DNA of 64,000 nt, from the NCBI GenBank assembly GCA_900539165.1, contig UQAZ01000002.1:69012-133011 (forward strand), given 5' to 3'. Positions within the stretch are counted from its first letter, which is position 1; each line of letters starts with the position of its first letter. This DNA is from an uncultured Oscillospiraceae bacterium (GTDB lineage Bacteria > Bacillota > Clostridia > Oscillospirales > Acutalibacteraceae). The notes beneath the pieces are model-generated. The model saw nothing but the letters and a program-made list of their open reading frames with translations. It did not search any database and was not told where the DNA came from. This document shows, in pieces, positions 51,030-60,126 of this stretch. The translations under genes and the position numbers were made by a program.

Positions 51030-52208
51030 TTACTCGGTCATTGAAGTAATGGTTTGCATTACATAATCACCGAATTCATCACAGGTACAGCCTGTATCTC
51101 TGCCGGTAATAATAAGCTTCTTTTCCTCAAACATACACTTATCAAGTGCTGCTTCGAGTGCGTCTGCCTGCTTTTGGTAACCGATATGAGAAAGAAGCAT
51201 AACGGTAGCTCTGAGCATTGAGCAAGGGTCTGCATACTGTCCTCTGCCCTCTGTAATCATACGGGGAGCTGAGCCGTGAATAGCCTCAAACATAGCATAT
51301 CTCTTGCCGATATTTGCACTTCCCGCAGTTCCTACGCCGCCCTGGAACTCGGCAGCCTCGTCGGTAATAATATCGCCGTAAAGGTTAGGAAGAACGAAAA
51401 CCTTAAAGTCTTTTCTTCTTGCAGGGTCGATAAGCTTAGCGGTAGTGATGTCAATGTACCAGTCATCTGTTACGATGTCGGGATACTGCTCACCGATTTT
51501 CTTTGCGGTATTAAGGAATTTACCGTCGGTAGTCTTAATAATATTAGCCTTTGTAATGATAGAAACCTTACCCTTATGGTTACGCTCGGCATAATCATAA
51601 GCAAGCTTTGCGATTCTGTCACAACCTTCCTGAGTTGCAACGGTAAAATCAACTGCAAGGTCGTCGGTAATATTAACACCGTAAGAACCGACTGCATAGC
51701 CACCCTCGGTATTTTCTCTAAAGAAAGTCCAGTCTATGCCCTGCTCCGGAACCTTTACCGGTCTCATATTTGCAAAGAGGTCAAGTTCCTTACGCATAGC
51801 AACATTGGCGCTCTCTACATTCGGCCACGGGTCTCCCTGACGGGGTGTCGTTGTAGGGCCTTTAAGAATAACATGGCAAGCCTTTAATTCTTCAAGAACA
51901 TCATCGGGGATAGCCTTATTATGTGCGGCACGGTTTTCAATAGTAAGTCCGTCAATCATCTTGAACTCTACCTTACCGCTTGCAACTTCGTCTTTAAGGA
52001 GAAATTCGATAACTCTCTGTGATTCCTTAGTAATGATAGGGCCGATACCGTCACCGCCGCAAATGCCGATAACGATTTTATCAAGCGACTGATAATCGGT
52101 AAATTCCTTATCCTCTTTAATTTTCTTTGCTCTTTCAAGCTGCTTTTCCATTAAAGCACGGAACTGTTCGCATGCAGCGTCAAGAGCCTTGTTTTCTTCA
52201 ATATTCAT
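51030..52208 (-). CDS. icd: isocitrate dehydrogenase
   Basis: Oxidative decarboxylation of isocitrate to 2-oxoglutarate. 392 residues of the isocitrate/isopropylmalate dehydrogenase family. The substrate-binding block VESANVAMRKELDLFANMRP has the S-x-N-V-x-x-R pattern of isocitrate dehydrogenases, and metal ligands lie in NLYGDIITDEAAEFQGG. C-terminal HGSAPRMITEGRG does not clearly show NADP or NAD preference. Directly downstream of aconitase (12 bp), which fixes the pathway: glutamate precursor synthesis. Confidence 0.9.
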   Translation of the reverse strand: MNIEENKALDAACEQFRALMEKQLERAKKIKEDKEFTDYQSLDKIVIGICGGDGIGPIITKESQRVIEFLLKDEVASGKVEFKMIDGLTIENRAAHNKAIPDDVLEELKACHVILKGPTTTPRQGDPWPNVESANVAMRKELDLFANMRPVKVPEQGIDWTFFRENTEGGYAVGSYGVNITDDLAVDFTVATQEGCDRIAKLAYDYAERNHKGKVSIITKANIIKTTDGKFLNTAKKIGEQYPDIVTDDWYIDITTAKLIDPARRKDFKVFVLPNLYGDIITDEAAEFQGGVGTAGSANIGKRYAMFEAIHGSAPRMITEGRGQYADPCSMLRATVMLLSHIGYQKQADALEAALDKCMFEEKKLIITGRDTGCTCDEFGDYVMQTITSMTE

Positions 52209-52220
52209 TTCAATTACCTC

Positions 52221-54158
52221 TTATTTATTCATTTCTCTTGTGTAATTAAGAAGTCCTCCGCAAAGAAGCATAGCTCTTTGTCTGTCCGAAAGGTGGGAGG
52301 AATCAAGAGCGTACTCTTCATTCTTTGTAAGGTTTTTAAGTACAATATCGTTCTTGTTTTCGATACAGGAACGAATATCGGCAAGCTCAAGCTCGTCCAT
52401 TTGGTCTATTCTGTCATAATCAGCCTCATTTGCAAAGGTGAACGGAAGAATGCCTGCATTTACAAGGTTTGCAATATGAATACGAGCAAAACTCTTACAA
52501 ATTACAGCCTTAACACCGAGATAAAGCGGAACTAACGCTGCATGCTCACGAGACGAGCCTTGACCGTAATTTGCACCGCCGATGATAAAGCCCTTGCCGA
52601 GTTGCTTAATTCTTTCAGGGAAGCTTTCGTCACACACAGCAAAGCAATACTGTGAAAGATGAGGAATGTTTGAACGGTAAGGCAAAATCTTAGCGCCTGC
52701 CGGCATAATGTGGTCGGTTGTAATATTATCGCCGACCTTTAACACAGCCTTAGCTTCAATGCTTTCAGGCAAAGCCTCTGTCTTTGGGAAAGGCTTAATA
52801 TTAGGTCCTCTGAGAACTTCAACCGAATCTGCCTCTTCAACAGAAGCGGGAGCGATAATCATATTATCATCAACAATGAAATGCTCAGGCATAGAAATAT
52901 CGGGAGCTTCGCCCAAATCTCTCGGGTCTGTAAGATAACCTGTAAGAGCAGAAGCGGCGGCAACCTCGGGTGACACAAGATAAATCTTTGCGTCCTTAGT
53001 ACCTGAGCGTCCCTCGAAATTACGATTAAAGGTACGAAGCGAAACACCTGCACTGTTAGGGCTTTGTCCCATACCGATACAAGGTCCGCACGCACTTTCA
53101 AGGATTCTTGCACCGGCTGAAATCATATCGGAAAGCGCACCGTTAAGAGCAAGCATATTAAGCACCTGCTTTGAGCCTGGAGCAATACAAAGGGAAACAT
53201 TAGGATTAACGGTTTTGCCCTTGAGGATAGAAGCAACCTTCATCATATCAACGAATGATGAATTTGTGCAAGAGCCGATTGCAACCTGGTCAACCTTAAT
53301 TTTGCCGATTTCCTCGGTTGTTTTTACTTTATCCGGCATATGAGGACAAGCAGCCATTGGTGTAAGAGAGCAAAGGTCAATATCTATAACCTCGTCATAT
53401 ACAGCGTCCTCATCAGGGAGAATTTCTGTCCAATCCTGTTCTCTGCCCTGCGCTTTAAGGAAAGCAAGAGTAATCTCATCGGACGGGAAAATCGAAGTTG
53501 TGGCACCAAGCTCTGCGCCCATATTTGTTATGGTAGCACGCTCGGGAACAGAAAGAGTTTTAACGCCCTCTCCGCCGTATTCGATAATCTTACCTACGCC
53601 GCCCTTAACGCTCATAATGCGAAGCACCTCGAGGATTACATCTTTAGCGGAAACCCACGGCTTAAGGTAGCCTGTAAGATTAATTCTGGTCATTTTAGGC
53701 ATTGGGATATAGTAAGTACCGCCACCCATAGCAACGGCAACATCCATTCCGCCTGCGCCCATAGCAAGCATACCGATACCGCCACCGGTAGGAGTATGGC
53801 TGTCAGAGCCGATAAGAGTTTTTCCCGGAATGCCGAATCTTTCAAGATGAACTTGATGGCAAATACCGTTGCCCGGACGGGAATAGTAGATACCGTGCTT
53901 TTTGGTAACGGTTTGGATAAATCTATGGTCGTCGGCATTTTCAAAGCCTGTTTGCAGAGTATTATGGTCTATGTAAGCAACAGAGCGTTCCGTTTTAACT
54001 CTATCTACTCCCATAGCTTCAAATTCAAGGTATGCCATAGTACCTGTTGCGTCCTGTGTAAGGGTTTGGTCTATGCGAAGTCCGATTTCGGTTCCGACCT
54101 TCATTTCACCCTCAACGAGATGCGATTTGATGAGTTTTTGTGCTAAAGTAAGTCCCAT
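52221..54158 (-). CDS. acnA: aconitate hydratase
   Basis: Citrate-isocitrate isomerase with a 4Fe-4S cluster. 645 residues, the shorter bacterial/mitochondrial-type aconitase. Cluster cysteines in GSCTNSS and CGPCIGMG; substrate region IGSDSHTPTGGGIGMLAMG; swivel domain with GANYGQGSSREHAAL. The ATG at 54158 follows AGGAGG; two codons upstream an alternative ATG lacks spacing. Operon acn-icd followed by rex. Confidence 0.94.
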   Translation of the reverse strand: MGLTLAQKLIKSHLVEGEMKVGTEIGLRIDQTLTQDATGTMAYLEFEAMGVDRVKTERSVAYIDHNTLQTGFENADDHRFIQTVTKKHGIYYSRPGNGICHQVHLERFGIPGKTLIGSDSHTPTGGGIGMLAMGAGGMDVAVAMGGGTYYIPMPKMTRINLTGYLKPWVSAKDVILEVLRIMSVKGGVGKIIEYGGEGVKTLSVPERATITNMGAELGATTSIFPSDEITLAFLKAQGREQDWTEILPDEDAVYDEVIDIDLCSLTPMAACPHMPDKVKTTEEIGKIKVDQVAIGSCTNSSFVDMMKVASILKGKTVNPNVSLCIAPGSKQVLNMLALNGALSDMISAGARILESACGPCIGMGQSPNSAGVSLRTFNRNFEGRSGTKDAKIYLVSPEVAAASALTGYLTDPRDLGEAPDISMPEHFIVDDNMIIAPASVEEADSVEVLRGPNIKPFPKTEALPESIEAKAVLKVGDNITTDHIMPAGAKILPYRSNIPHLSQYCFAVCDESFPERIKQLGKGFIIGGANYGQGSSREHAALVPLYLGVKAVICKSFARIHIANLVNAGILPFTFANEADYDRIDQMDELELADIRSCIENKNDIVLKNLTKNEEYALDSSHLSDRQRAMLLCGGLLNYTREMNK

Positions 54159-54216
54159 CAGCAAATCCTCCTATGAATAAATAATAAACAAACTTGTATA
54201 GTCTTTTGTCAATCTT

Positions 54217-54245
54217 ATAATAGAACATTAACAATAATTTGTCAA
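54217..54245 (-). promoter_or_regulatory. promoter of acn-icd
   Basis: Minus-strand TTGACA (54245-54240), 17-bp spacer, TATTAT (54222-54217). The spacer contains TTGTTAATG, a match to one half of a Rex operator. Confidence 0.7.
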
Positions 54246-54296
54246 TATAATATAGGTATAGAAATTAAATTATAACAAAAATATAGCATATTATAA

Positions 54297-54325
54297 TTGT
54301 CAACACATAAACATAGTGATATAAT
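54297..54325 (+). promoter_or_regulatory. promoter of feoAB
   Basis: TTGTCA (54297-54302), 17-bp spacer, TATAAT (54320-54325), about 40 bp before the start. No convincing Fur-type palindrome is seen. Confidence 0.75.
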
Positions 54326-54366
54326 GTAAAAAAACAAGTTACAAAGCAAACGGAAGGACAAATAAG

Positions 54367-56706
54367 ATGAGGCTGAACGAGCTAAAGCCGGGCGAAACTG
54401 CGGTAATAAAATCCGTGTCCGGTGAGGGTGCGCTGAGACAGCATTTCCTTGATATGGGCGTAATACCAACGGTGGAAATAACCCTTGTAAAATACGCTCC
54501 GATGGGCGACCCGATAGAATTTAGAATACACGACTATGAGCTAACTCTGAGACTTGACGATGCAAAGAAAATCGAGGTTGACAAGGAAGCATTGTCAAAG
54601 AAAAGACAAGCCTCCAAAAGGTTAAGCACGATAGAGCATCCGGGACTCGGAGAGGGCGGTCGCTACCACTCAAAGGAACACGAAAATCCGCTTCCTGCGG
54701 ACACGGTATTATCCTTTGCGCTGGCAGGAAACCAAAACTGCGGAAAGACCACATTGTTTAATCAGCTCACAGGCTCTAATCAGCACGTGGGAAATTTTCC
54801 GGGTGTGACGGTTGACAGGAAAAGCGGCATTATTAAAGGCTACCCGAACACAGAGGTAGTTGACCTGCCGGGAATATATTCCCTCTCTCCTTACACAAGC
54901 GAGGAAATTGTATCAAGGCAGTACATACTTGACGAAAAGCCTACGGGCATAATAAATATAGTTGACGCAACAAACATTGAGCGAAACCTTTATTTGACAA
55001 TGCAGCTGATGGAACTTGAAATACCGATGGTGCTTGCGCTGAATATGATGGACGAGGTAAAGGGCAACGGCGGAGCAATACACATCAACGAAACAGAAGA
55101 ACTGCTCGGAATACCGGTTGTTCCCATTTCGGCATCAAAGAACGAGGGCGTTGAGGAACTTGTGCGTCACGCAGTCCATGTGGCAAAATACAGAGAAAAG
55201 CCGAGCAGATGCGATTTCTGCGAGGACAACGAAAGCACGGGTGCGGTGCACAGATGCATACACGCAATAATGCACCTGATTGAGGACCATGCAAGAGCCG
55301 CACAAATTCCTGTGAGATTTGCGGCGACAAAACTCGTTGAGGGCGATGAAATGGTTATGAACGCCCTGAAACTCGACGAAAACGAAAAGCAATTTGTTGA
55401 AGCGATAATCGTTCAAATGGAAGAAGAGCGAGGACTTGACAGAGCCGCCGCAATAGCGGATATGCGTTTTTCTTTTATTACAAAACTTGTTGAACAATGC
55501 GTTGTAAAGCCTAAGGAGAGCAAGGAGAGCGTACGAAGCAGAAACATCGACAAAATTCTCACGGGTAAATATACTGCACTTCCCTCTTTTGCTGTTATTA
55601 TGGCGCTGATTTTTTGGCTTACATTCGGCGTAATCGGTGCAAAGCTTCAGCAATTACTCGAATACCTGATTACTCTTGTGACCAACGGAGTTGACGCAGG
55701 ACTTACAAAACTTAATGTAAACGAGGTACTTCATTCGCTGATAATAGACGGTGTTTTTGAGGGCGTGGGAAGCGTATTGAGTTTTTTGCCGATAATCGTT
55801 ACGCTGTTTTTATTCCTGTCACTGCTTGAGGACACGGGATATATGGCAAGAGTTGCGTTCGTTATGGATAAACTCCTCAGAAAAATAGGCTTATCGGGCA
55901 GAAGTATCGTGCCTATGCTTATCGGTTTCGGATGCAGCGTTCCTGCTGTTATGTCGAGCCGAACACTTCCGTCGGAGCGAGACAGAAAAATGACAATAAT
56001 GCTCATACCGTTTATGAGCTGTACGGCAAAACTGCCTATTTACAGCTATTTTACGAGCGTATTTTTCCCCGACAAAAAGGTTCTTGTAATGGTGCTTTTA
56101 TACTTCGGCGGAATTTTGACCGGTTTAATCGTGGCCTCCGTCGCAAAAAAGACGGCATTCAGAGGAGAGGCTGTACCGTTTGTTATGGAACTGCCAAACT
56201 ACCGTTTGCCGAGTGCAAAGACCACTTTGCAACTTCTGTGGGAAAAGGCAAAGGACTTTTTGACAAGAGCGTTTACCGTAATATTCATTGCAACAATAGT
56301 AATTTGGTTCTTGAAAACCTTTAACTTCCACCTTGAGCTTGTCGACTCCTCAAAGGACAGCATGCTTGCTTCCATCGCAGGCTTTATTGCTCCGATATTT
56401 GCGCCTCTCGGCTTCGGCGATTGGAGAATGTCAACATCGCTCATTACAGGCTTTATTGCAAAGGAAAGCGTTATTTCAACTCTTTCTGTACTGTTTACAG
56501 GCACAGGCGAACTGACAAGCATAATGTCAACCAAAGCAGCGGCGTCATTCCTTACATTCTGTCTGCTTTACACCCCTTGTGTTGCGGCTGTCACATCCGT
56601 TAAGAGAGAACTTGGCAGAAAATGGGCAATAGGTGTTGTCGCACTTCAATGCACAGTAGCGTGGCTTATGGCAGGAGCTGTATATTTGGTGGGCGGATTA
56701 GTGTAA
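54367..56706 (+). CDS. feoB: ferrous iron transporter, FeoA-FeoB fusion
   Basis: Fe2+ uptake protein of 779 residues. Residues ~1-75 are a FeoA (SH3-like) domain starting MRLNELKPGETAVIKSV. Residues ~112-290 form the G domain with G1 GNQNCGKTT at 121-129, G3 DLPG and G4 LNMMDE. The membrane part after ~390 carries the two gate regions with FGCSVPAVMSSRTL and the C-terminal permease helices. The fusion joins the usually separate FeoA to FeoB. Own promoter; divergent from acn. Confidence 0.95.
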   Translation: MRLNELKPGETAVIKSVSGEGALRQHFLDMGVIPTVEITLVKYAPMGDPIEFRIHDYELTLRLDDAKKIEVDKEALSKKRQASKRLSTIEHPGLGEGGRYHSKEHENPLPADTVLSFALAGNQNCGKTTLFNQLTGSNQHVGNFPGVTVDRKSGIIKGYPNTEVVDLPGIYSLSPYTSEEIVSRQYILDEKPTGIINIVDATNIERNLYLTMQLMELEIPMVLALNMMDEVKGNGGAIHINETEELLGIPVVPISASKNEGVEELVRHAVHVAKYREKPSRCDFCEDNESTGAVHRCIHAIMHLIEDHARAAQIPVRFAATKLVEGDEMVMNALKLDENEKQFVEAIIVQMEEERGLDRAAAIADMRFSFITKLVEQCVVKPKESKESVRSRNIDKILTGKYTALPSFAVIMALIFWLTFGVIGAKLQQLLEYLITLVTNGVDAGLTKLNVNEVLHSLIIDGVFEGVGSVLSFLPIIVTLFLFLSLLEDTGYMARVAFVMDKLLRKIGLSGRSIVPMLIGFGCSVPAVMSSRTLPSERDRKMTIMLIPFMSCTAKLPIYSYFTSVFFPDKKVLVMVLLYFGGILTGLIVASVAKKTAFRGEAVPFVMELPNYRLPSAKTTLQLLWEKAKDFLTRAFTVIFIATIVIWFLKTFNFHLELVDSSKDSMLASIAGFIAPIFAPLGFGDWRMSTSLITGFIAKESVISTLSVLFTGTGELTSIMSTKAAASFLTFCLLYTPCVAAVTSVKRELGRKWAIGVVALQCTVAWLMAGAVYLVGGLV

Positions 56707-56739
56707 CGATTTTACATTGTCTTAATAAATAATGTAAAC

Positions 56740-56803
56740 CCAACCGTCACACCTACTGCGTGCCACCTCACTTGATAAGGGCGGCATTAGGCATTAAAAG
56801 AAA
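56740..56803 (+). repeat. possible decayed intergenic palindromic repeat
   Basis: CCGTCACACC...GCGTGCC followed by GCC-ACCTCACTT-GATA-AGGGC-GGC, two small palindromes in tandem. It resembles eroded copies of the short palindromic intergenic repeats common in gut Clostridia. Recognised from memory, so tentative. Confidence 0.35.
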
Positions 56804-56813
56804 TATTAGGTAA

Positions 56814-56852
56814 ATACCGTCTTGCTTGATAAGTAAGGCGGTATTTTTATGT
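56814..56852 (+). terminator. terminator downstream of feoAB
   Basis: Long stem AATACCGTCTTGCTT / AGTAAGGCGGTATT (few mismatches) followed by TTT. It lies ~110 bp after the feoB stop. Confidence 0.75.
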
Positions 56853-56909
56853 TTACATAAATAATGTATTATGTTATAATTAGATGATATTATAATACAG
56901 GTGAAAGAT

Positions 56910-57947
56910 ATGATTGAAAGAGTAAACGACAAAAATTTAGCCGAATATGAGGCTTTTATAAAAAGACATCCAAAGGGACTTTTCCAGCACAGCTCAAAGT
57001 GGGCTAAGGTAAAATCTGCTTGGAAATGGGAAGCAGTTATGCTAAAGGGAGACGACGGAGAAATAATCGGTGCGGCTGATGTTCTCATCAGAAGCATACC
57101 TGTTATCGGATACTCGCTTATGTACGCTTGCAGAGGCTTTGTGTGCGATGAAAATGACTTTGACACCTTTGACAAGCTGTTTAACGCATTGCTTGAAATA
57201 GGCAAGGAGTACAAGGCTTATTGCCTTAAAATCGACCCTGAAATTGTTATCCAAAACACAGCATACACAAAGCACCTTATCGACAAGGGATTTGTTGAAT
57301 TAAATCACGGATGTATGGACTTTGAGAATGTTCAGCCGAGATTTGTATACTGCTTTGATTACAACAATATGACAGAGGACGAGCTTATGCTCACCTTTAA
57401 GGCAGATTACAGAAACCGTATCAGAAAAGCACCGAAAAAGGGTGTTGAGGTTAAGATTTGCGGAAAAGAAGCACTCGACGATTTCGTAAGAATAATGGCA
57501 GAAACGGGAGAGCGAGACGGATTTTCCACAAGACCGAAAGAATACTTTGAGCAAATTCTCGACTGTATGACGGACGACGCAAGGCTTTATATGGCATACT
57601 ATCAGGGACAAGCCATTGCAGGTACTCTTGCCATAAAATGGGGCGAAAATGTTATGAAGTACCAGTACGGTGCTTCGTCAAACGCACACAGAAATGTTTA
57701 CCCGAACTATGCACTTCAATGGGCTATGATTAAATGGGGAATGGAGTGCAACTGCAAGGTGTATGACTTTGGCGGAATCAGCGGAGACTGCCAAAACCCG
57801 GACAATCCGCACTACGGACTTTGGAGATTTAAGCACGGTTTCGGCGGATATATGAAAGAATTTGTGGGCGAGTTTGATTATGTAATTAACAAGCCGATTT
57901 ATAAGCTGTATAACATTGCAACAAAGGTATTGGAAAAAGTAAGATAA
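56910..57947 (+). CDS. FemAB/FemX-family peptidoglycan aminoacyltransferase
   Basis: Expected to add amino acids from aminoacyl-tRNA to the peptidoglycan stem or to lipid II. 345 residues. FemXAB-type elements: KGLFQHSSKWAKVK near the start, LTFKADYRNRIRKAPKKGV in the middle, and C-terminal DFGGISGD followed by GLWRFKHGFGG. The first GTG (56901) overlaps the AGGTGA site, so the ATG at 56910 is chosen. Overlaps alr by one base, so both serve cell-wall synthesis. Confidence 0.88.
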   Translation: MIERVNDKNLAEYEAFIKRHPKGLFQHSSKWAKVKSAWKWEAVMLKGDDGEIIGAADVLIRSIPVIGYSLMYACRGFVCDENDFDTFDKLFNALLEIGKEYKAYCLKIDPEIVIQNTAYTKHLIDKGFVELNHGCMDFENVQPRFVYCFDYNNMTEDELMLTFKADYRNRIRKAPKKGVEVKICGKEALDDFVRIMAETGERDGFSTRPKEYFEQILDCMTDDARLYMAYYQGQAIAGTLAIKWGENVMKYQYGASSNAHRNVYPNYALQWAMIKWGMECNCKVYDFGGISGDCQNPDNPHYGLWRFKHGFGGYMKEFVGEFDYVINKPIYKLYNIATKVLEKVR

Positions 57948-59020
57948 TGAGCAGATATGTAATTGACGGCAAAAAGCTGGACGAAAACATTGAGACAATA
58001 AAGAAAAAAGCAGGCACCGAGATAATAGGCGTTGTTAAAGGCAACGGCTATGGCTTTGGAATAACGGAACTTGCGTTGATTTTGGCAAGGCACGGTATAA
58101 AACGCTTTGCTGTTACTGAGATAAGCGATATTTCCGAGCTGAGACAGGTTTTGCCCGAACAGGATATTTTGGTTATGAGAAGCACCTGCGTTAAGGCTGA
58201 ATGCGAGGAGATTGCAAAGCACAACGCCACGGCGTGCATAGGCTCTCTTGAAGGCGCAAGGGTGATGAACGAGGTTGCTAAAGAACTTGACACAAAGGTA
58301 AAATGCAATCTTAAAATAGACACGGGAATGGGCAGATACGGCTTTTTGCCGAGCGAAATCATCAAAGCCGTAAAATGCTACGAATACGAAAATTTAGAAT
58401 TCGCGGGAGCGTATACACATTTTCCGACTGCGTTTTTGAACAACGGTGCTACCAAGGCACAACTTGAAGTGTTCAAGGACACTATGAAAAAAATCAGCGA
58501 AAAGGTCGGCGATGTTGGCACTCTGCATTGCGCCAACTCCCCTGCTCTGTTCAACTTTGACGGAGTGAGCCTTGACGCAGTCAGAATCGGCTCGGCATTT
58601 ACAGGCAGACTTATTGCTTATAAAAGCACAGGGTTGAATCGAATCGGCAGACTTGAGGCGGAAATCGTTGACACAAAAGCCGTACCAAAAGGCTACACAA
58701 TCAGTTACGGCGGTGCGTACACAACAAAAAGAGAAACGAAAATTGCGGTTATTCCGTTCGGTCATTACGACGGTTTCGGCATTACGCAAGAGGACGAAGT
58801 ACACGACTTTGCGAGTGTTCTCAGAGCGATTAAGCGAATGCTCAAAAAAGAGCGTTTAACCGTGACGGTGAACGGCAAGCAGTATCCGATTATCGGACAC
58901 ATAGGACTTGACCACTGCACGATTGACATAACCGACAGCGATGTAAAAGCAGGCGACACAGCAGTCGCCGACATATCCCCTCTCCTTGTAAACCCGAGAA
59001 TTGAAAGAGTGTTTGAATAA
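57947..59020 (+). CDS. alr: alanine racemase
   Basis: PLP-dependent conversion of L- to D-alanine for peptidoglycan. 357 residues. PLP lysine motif IIGVVKGNGYGFG near residue 31 (usual form VVKANAYGHG), KIDTGMGRYGF, the second-base region SYGGAYTTKRETKIAVIPFG, and GHIGLDHCTIDIT. Somewhat divergent from housekeeping Alr, so a broader amino-acid racemase is possible. Translationally coupled to the FemAB-like gene. Confidence 0.88.
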   Translation: MSRYVIDGKKLDENIETIKKKAGTEIIGVVKGNGYGFGITELALILARHGIKRFAVTEISDISELRQVLPEQDILVMRSTCVKAECEEIAKHNATACIGSLEGARVMNEVAKELDTKVKCNLKIDTGMGRYGFLPSEIIKAVKCYEYENLEFAGAYTHFPTAFLNNGATKAQLEVFKDTMKKISEKVGDVGTLHCANSPALFNFDGVSLDAVRIGSAFTGRLIAYKSTGLNRIGRLEAEIVDTKAVPKGYTISYGGAYTTKRETKIAVIPFGHYDGFGITQEDEVHDFASVLRAIKRMLKKERLTVTVNGKQYPIIGHIGLDHCTIDITDSDVKAGDTAVADISPLLVNPRIERVFE

Positions 59021-59044
59021 AACATAAATTTAATAACATATAAA

Positions 59045-59083
59045 AATGCATCAAGCTTATTTTCGCTTGATGCATTATTTTTT
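59045..59083 (+). terminator. terminator after alr (bidirectional)
   Basis: 12-bp perfect stem AATGCATCAAGC / GCTTGATGCATT, then ATTTTTT. It touches the 3' end of the convergent small regulator gene. Confidence 0.9.
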
Positions 59084-59281
59084 ATCTTTAACATATGTGG
59101 CAATATCCTCAAGTTTGCAATCTAAAATTGCGCAAAGAGTATCTAAGGTAAAAACATTTACATTACCGTTTTTTCTGAGCCTGTCAAGTTGACCCGTACT
59201 TATGCCGTACTCTTTAATAAGTTTATATTGCGAAATGCCTTTTTCTTTCATAGTATCCCATAATTTGTCAAATACAATCAC
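59075..59281 (-). CDS. small XRE-family HTH regulator
   Basis: 68 residues forming essentially one Cro/CI-type helix-turn-helix: MKEKGISQYKLIKEYGISTG followed by DRLRKNG and FTLDTLCAILDCKLEDIATY. Similar short regulators are common in mobile or accessory modules. Divergent from the surface-protein gene at 59405; an inverted repeat across that promoter is a candidate operator. Confidence 0.88.
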   Translation of the reverse strand: MIVFDKLWDTMKEKGISQYKLIKEYGISTGQLDRLRKNGNVNVFTLDTLCAILDCKLEDIATYVKDKK

Positions 59282-59324
59282 ATTATCACTCCCAGTGATT
59301 TAATTGTAAAATGTTATACATATA

Positions 59325-59353
59325 TTGACAATTACCCATAAACGGGCTATAAT
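59325..59353 (+). promoter_or_regulatory. consensus promoter of the surface-protein gene, with possible operator
   Basis: TTGACA (59325-59330), 17-bp spacer, TATAAT (59348-59353). Two related arms flank the -10: ACCCATAAACGGG inside the spacer and ACCCGTTATCGG just after it, an imperfect inverted repeat that a small repressor could bind. Confidence 0.75.
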
Positions 59354-59404
59354 TATATTACCCGTTATCGGACTATATAATTATCAACGAGAAAGGTATT
59401 AGTT

Positions 59405-60049
59405 ATGAAAAGAAAAACAAAAATAATTATCGCTGTTATTGCAGTTTTGCTGGTTATAGGCATTACAATCGGAATAATCGCCGCAAAAAGCGGAAAAGAA
59501 AAGAACAAAGAAATTACAGAAACAACAATAAGCACGACAGAATCTACAACAGAAAATACAACTGAAACGGCAGAAGATATTTTAACAACTGCCGAGTCCG
59601 AAACAGAAACAGAAGCAACAAGCGCAAGTCAAACTAAAACCGCTCCGGCAAAAACGAACAGTAATTCTTCAAATAAATCAAGTGCAAGCAACAACAATAA
59701 AAGCGCAAGTAGCAATTCTAACAAATCTTATAATTCGTCAAATTCAACGCCGAAACCTGAAACAACCACAAAGCAACAGACAGATAACAGAGAACATCCT
59801 GCTAATGGTACTGTAATTTATTCTAGACCTAATGCTAGTGATTATTATGATTATGGTAAAAATTGGCAATATGCTGAAAACACTTATGAATGGAAAGTTG
59901 ACGAATATGGTGGTTATTGGTCTTGCAGTACAACATCTAAAATGTCATATGAAAATCTTGTAAAATATGTTGATAATAATTTACAAGAACCTGATAGAGA
60001 AGGATCTTATGCTGGTGAAAAAGTGTTAAACGAATTTGGGTTTGGATAG
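59405..60049 (+). CDS. membrane-anchored Ser/Thr/Asn-rich surface protein
   Basis: 214 residues: basic N-terminus (MKRKTKI), one hydrophobic helix (~7-27) acting as signal anchor, then a ~110-residue low-complexity stalk of Thr, Ser, Glu and Asn (SNSSNKSSASNNNKSASSNS). A compact C-terminal domain of ~80 residues follows, rich in Tyr and Trp (ASDYYDYGKNWQYAENTYEW, EYGGYWSCSTTSKMSYENLV). Much more AT-rich codon use in the C-terminal half than neighbours suggests acquisition. Family and function unknown. Confidence 0.78.
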   Translation: MKRKTKIIIAVIAVLLVIGITIGIIAAKSGKEKNKEITETTISTTESTTENTTETAEDILTTAESETETEATSASQTKTAPAKTNSNSSNKSSASNNNKSASSNSNKSYNSSNSTPKPETTTKQQTDNREHPANGTVIYSRPNASDYYDYGKNWQYAENTYEWKVDEYGGYWSCSTTSKMSYENLVKYVDNNLQEPDREGSYAGEKVLNEFGFG

Positions 60050-60068
60050 AATAAGCCATAAGTGAAAA

Positions 60069-60116
60069 TAAAACAAGCCGAGGGATTTAGAAAAATCTCT
60101 TAGCTTGTTTTTTTAT
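60069..60116 (+). terminator. terminator after the surface-protein gene (bidirectional)
   Basis: Long stem ACAAGC...GGGATTT / AAATCTC...GCTTGT followed by TTTTTT; it also serves the convergent hydrolase gene. Confidence 0.85.
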
Positions 60117-60126
60117 TAAATCTATT

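Noticed and set aside
56735..56900. Small gene between feoB and the FemAB-like gene
   Set aside because: The interval contains only a decayed palindrome, a terminator and a likely promoter; open frames there lack ribosome sites.
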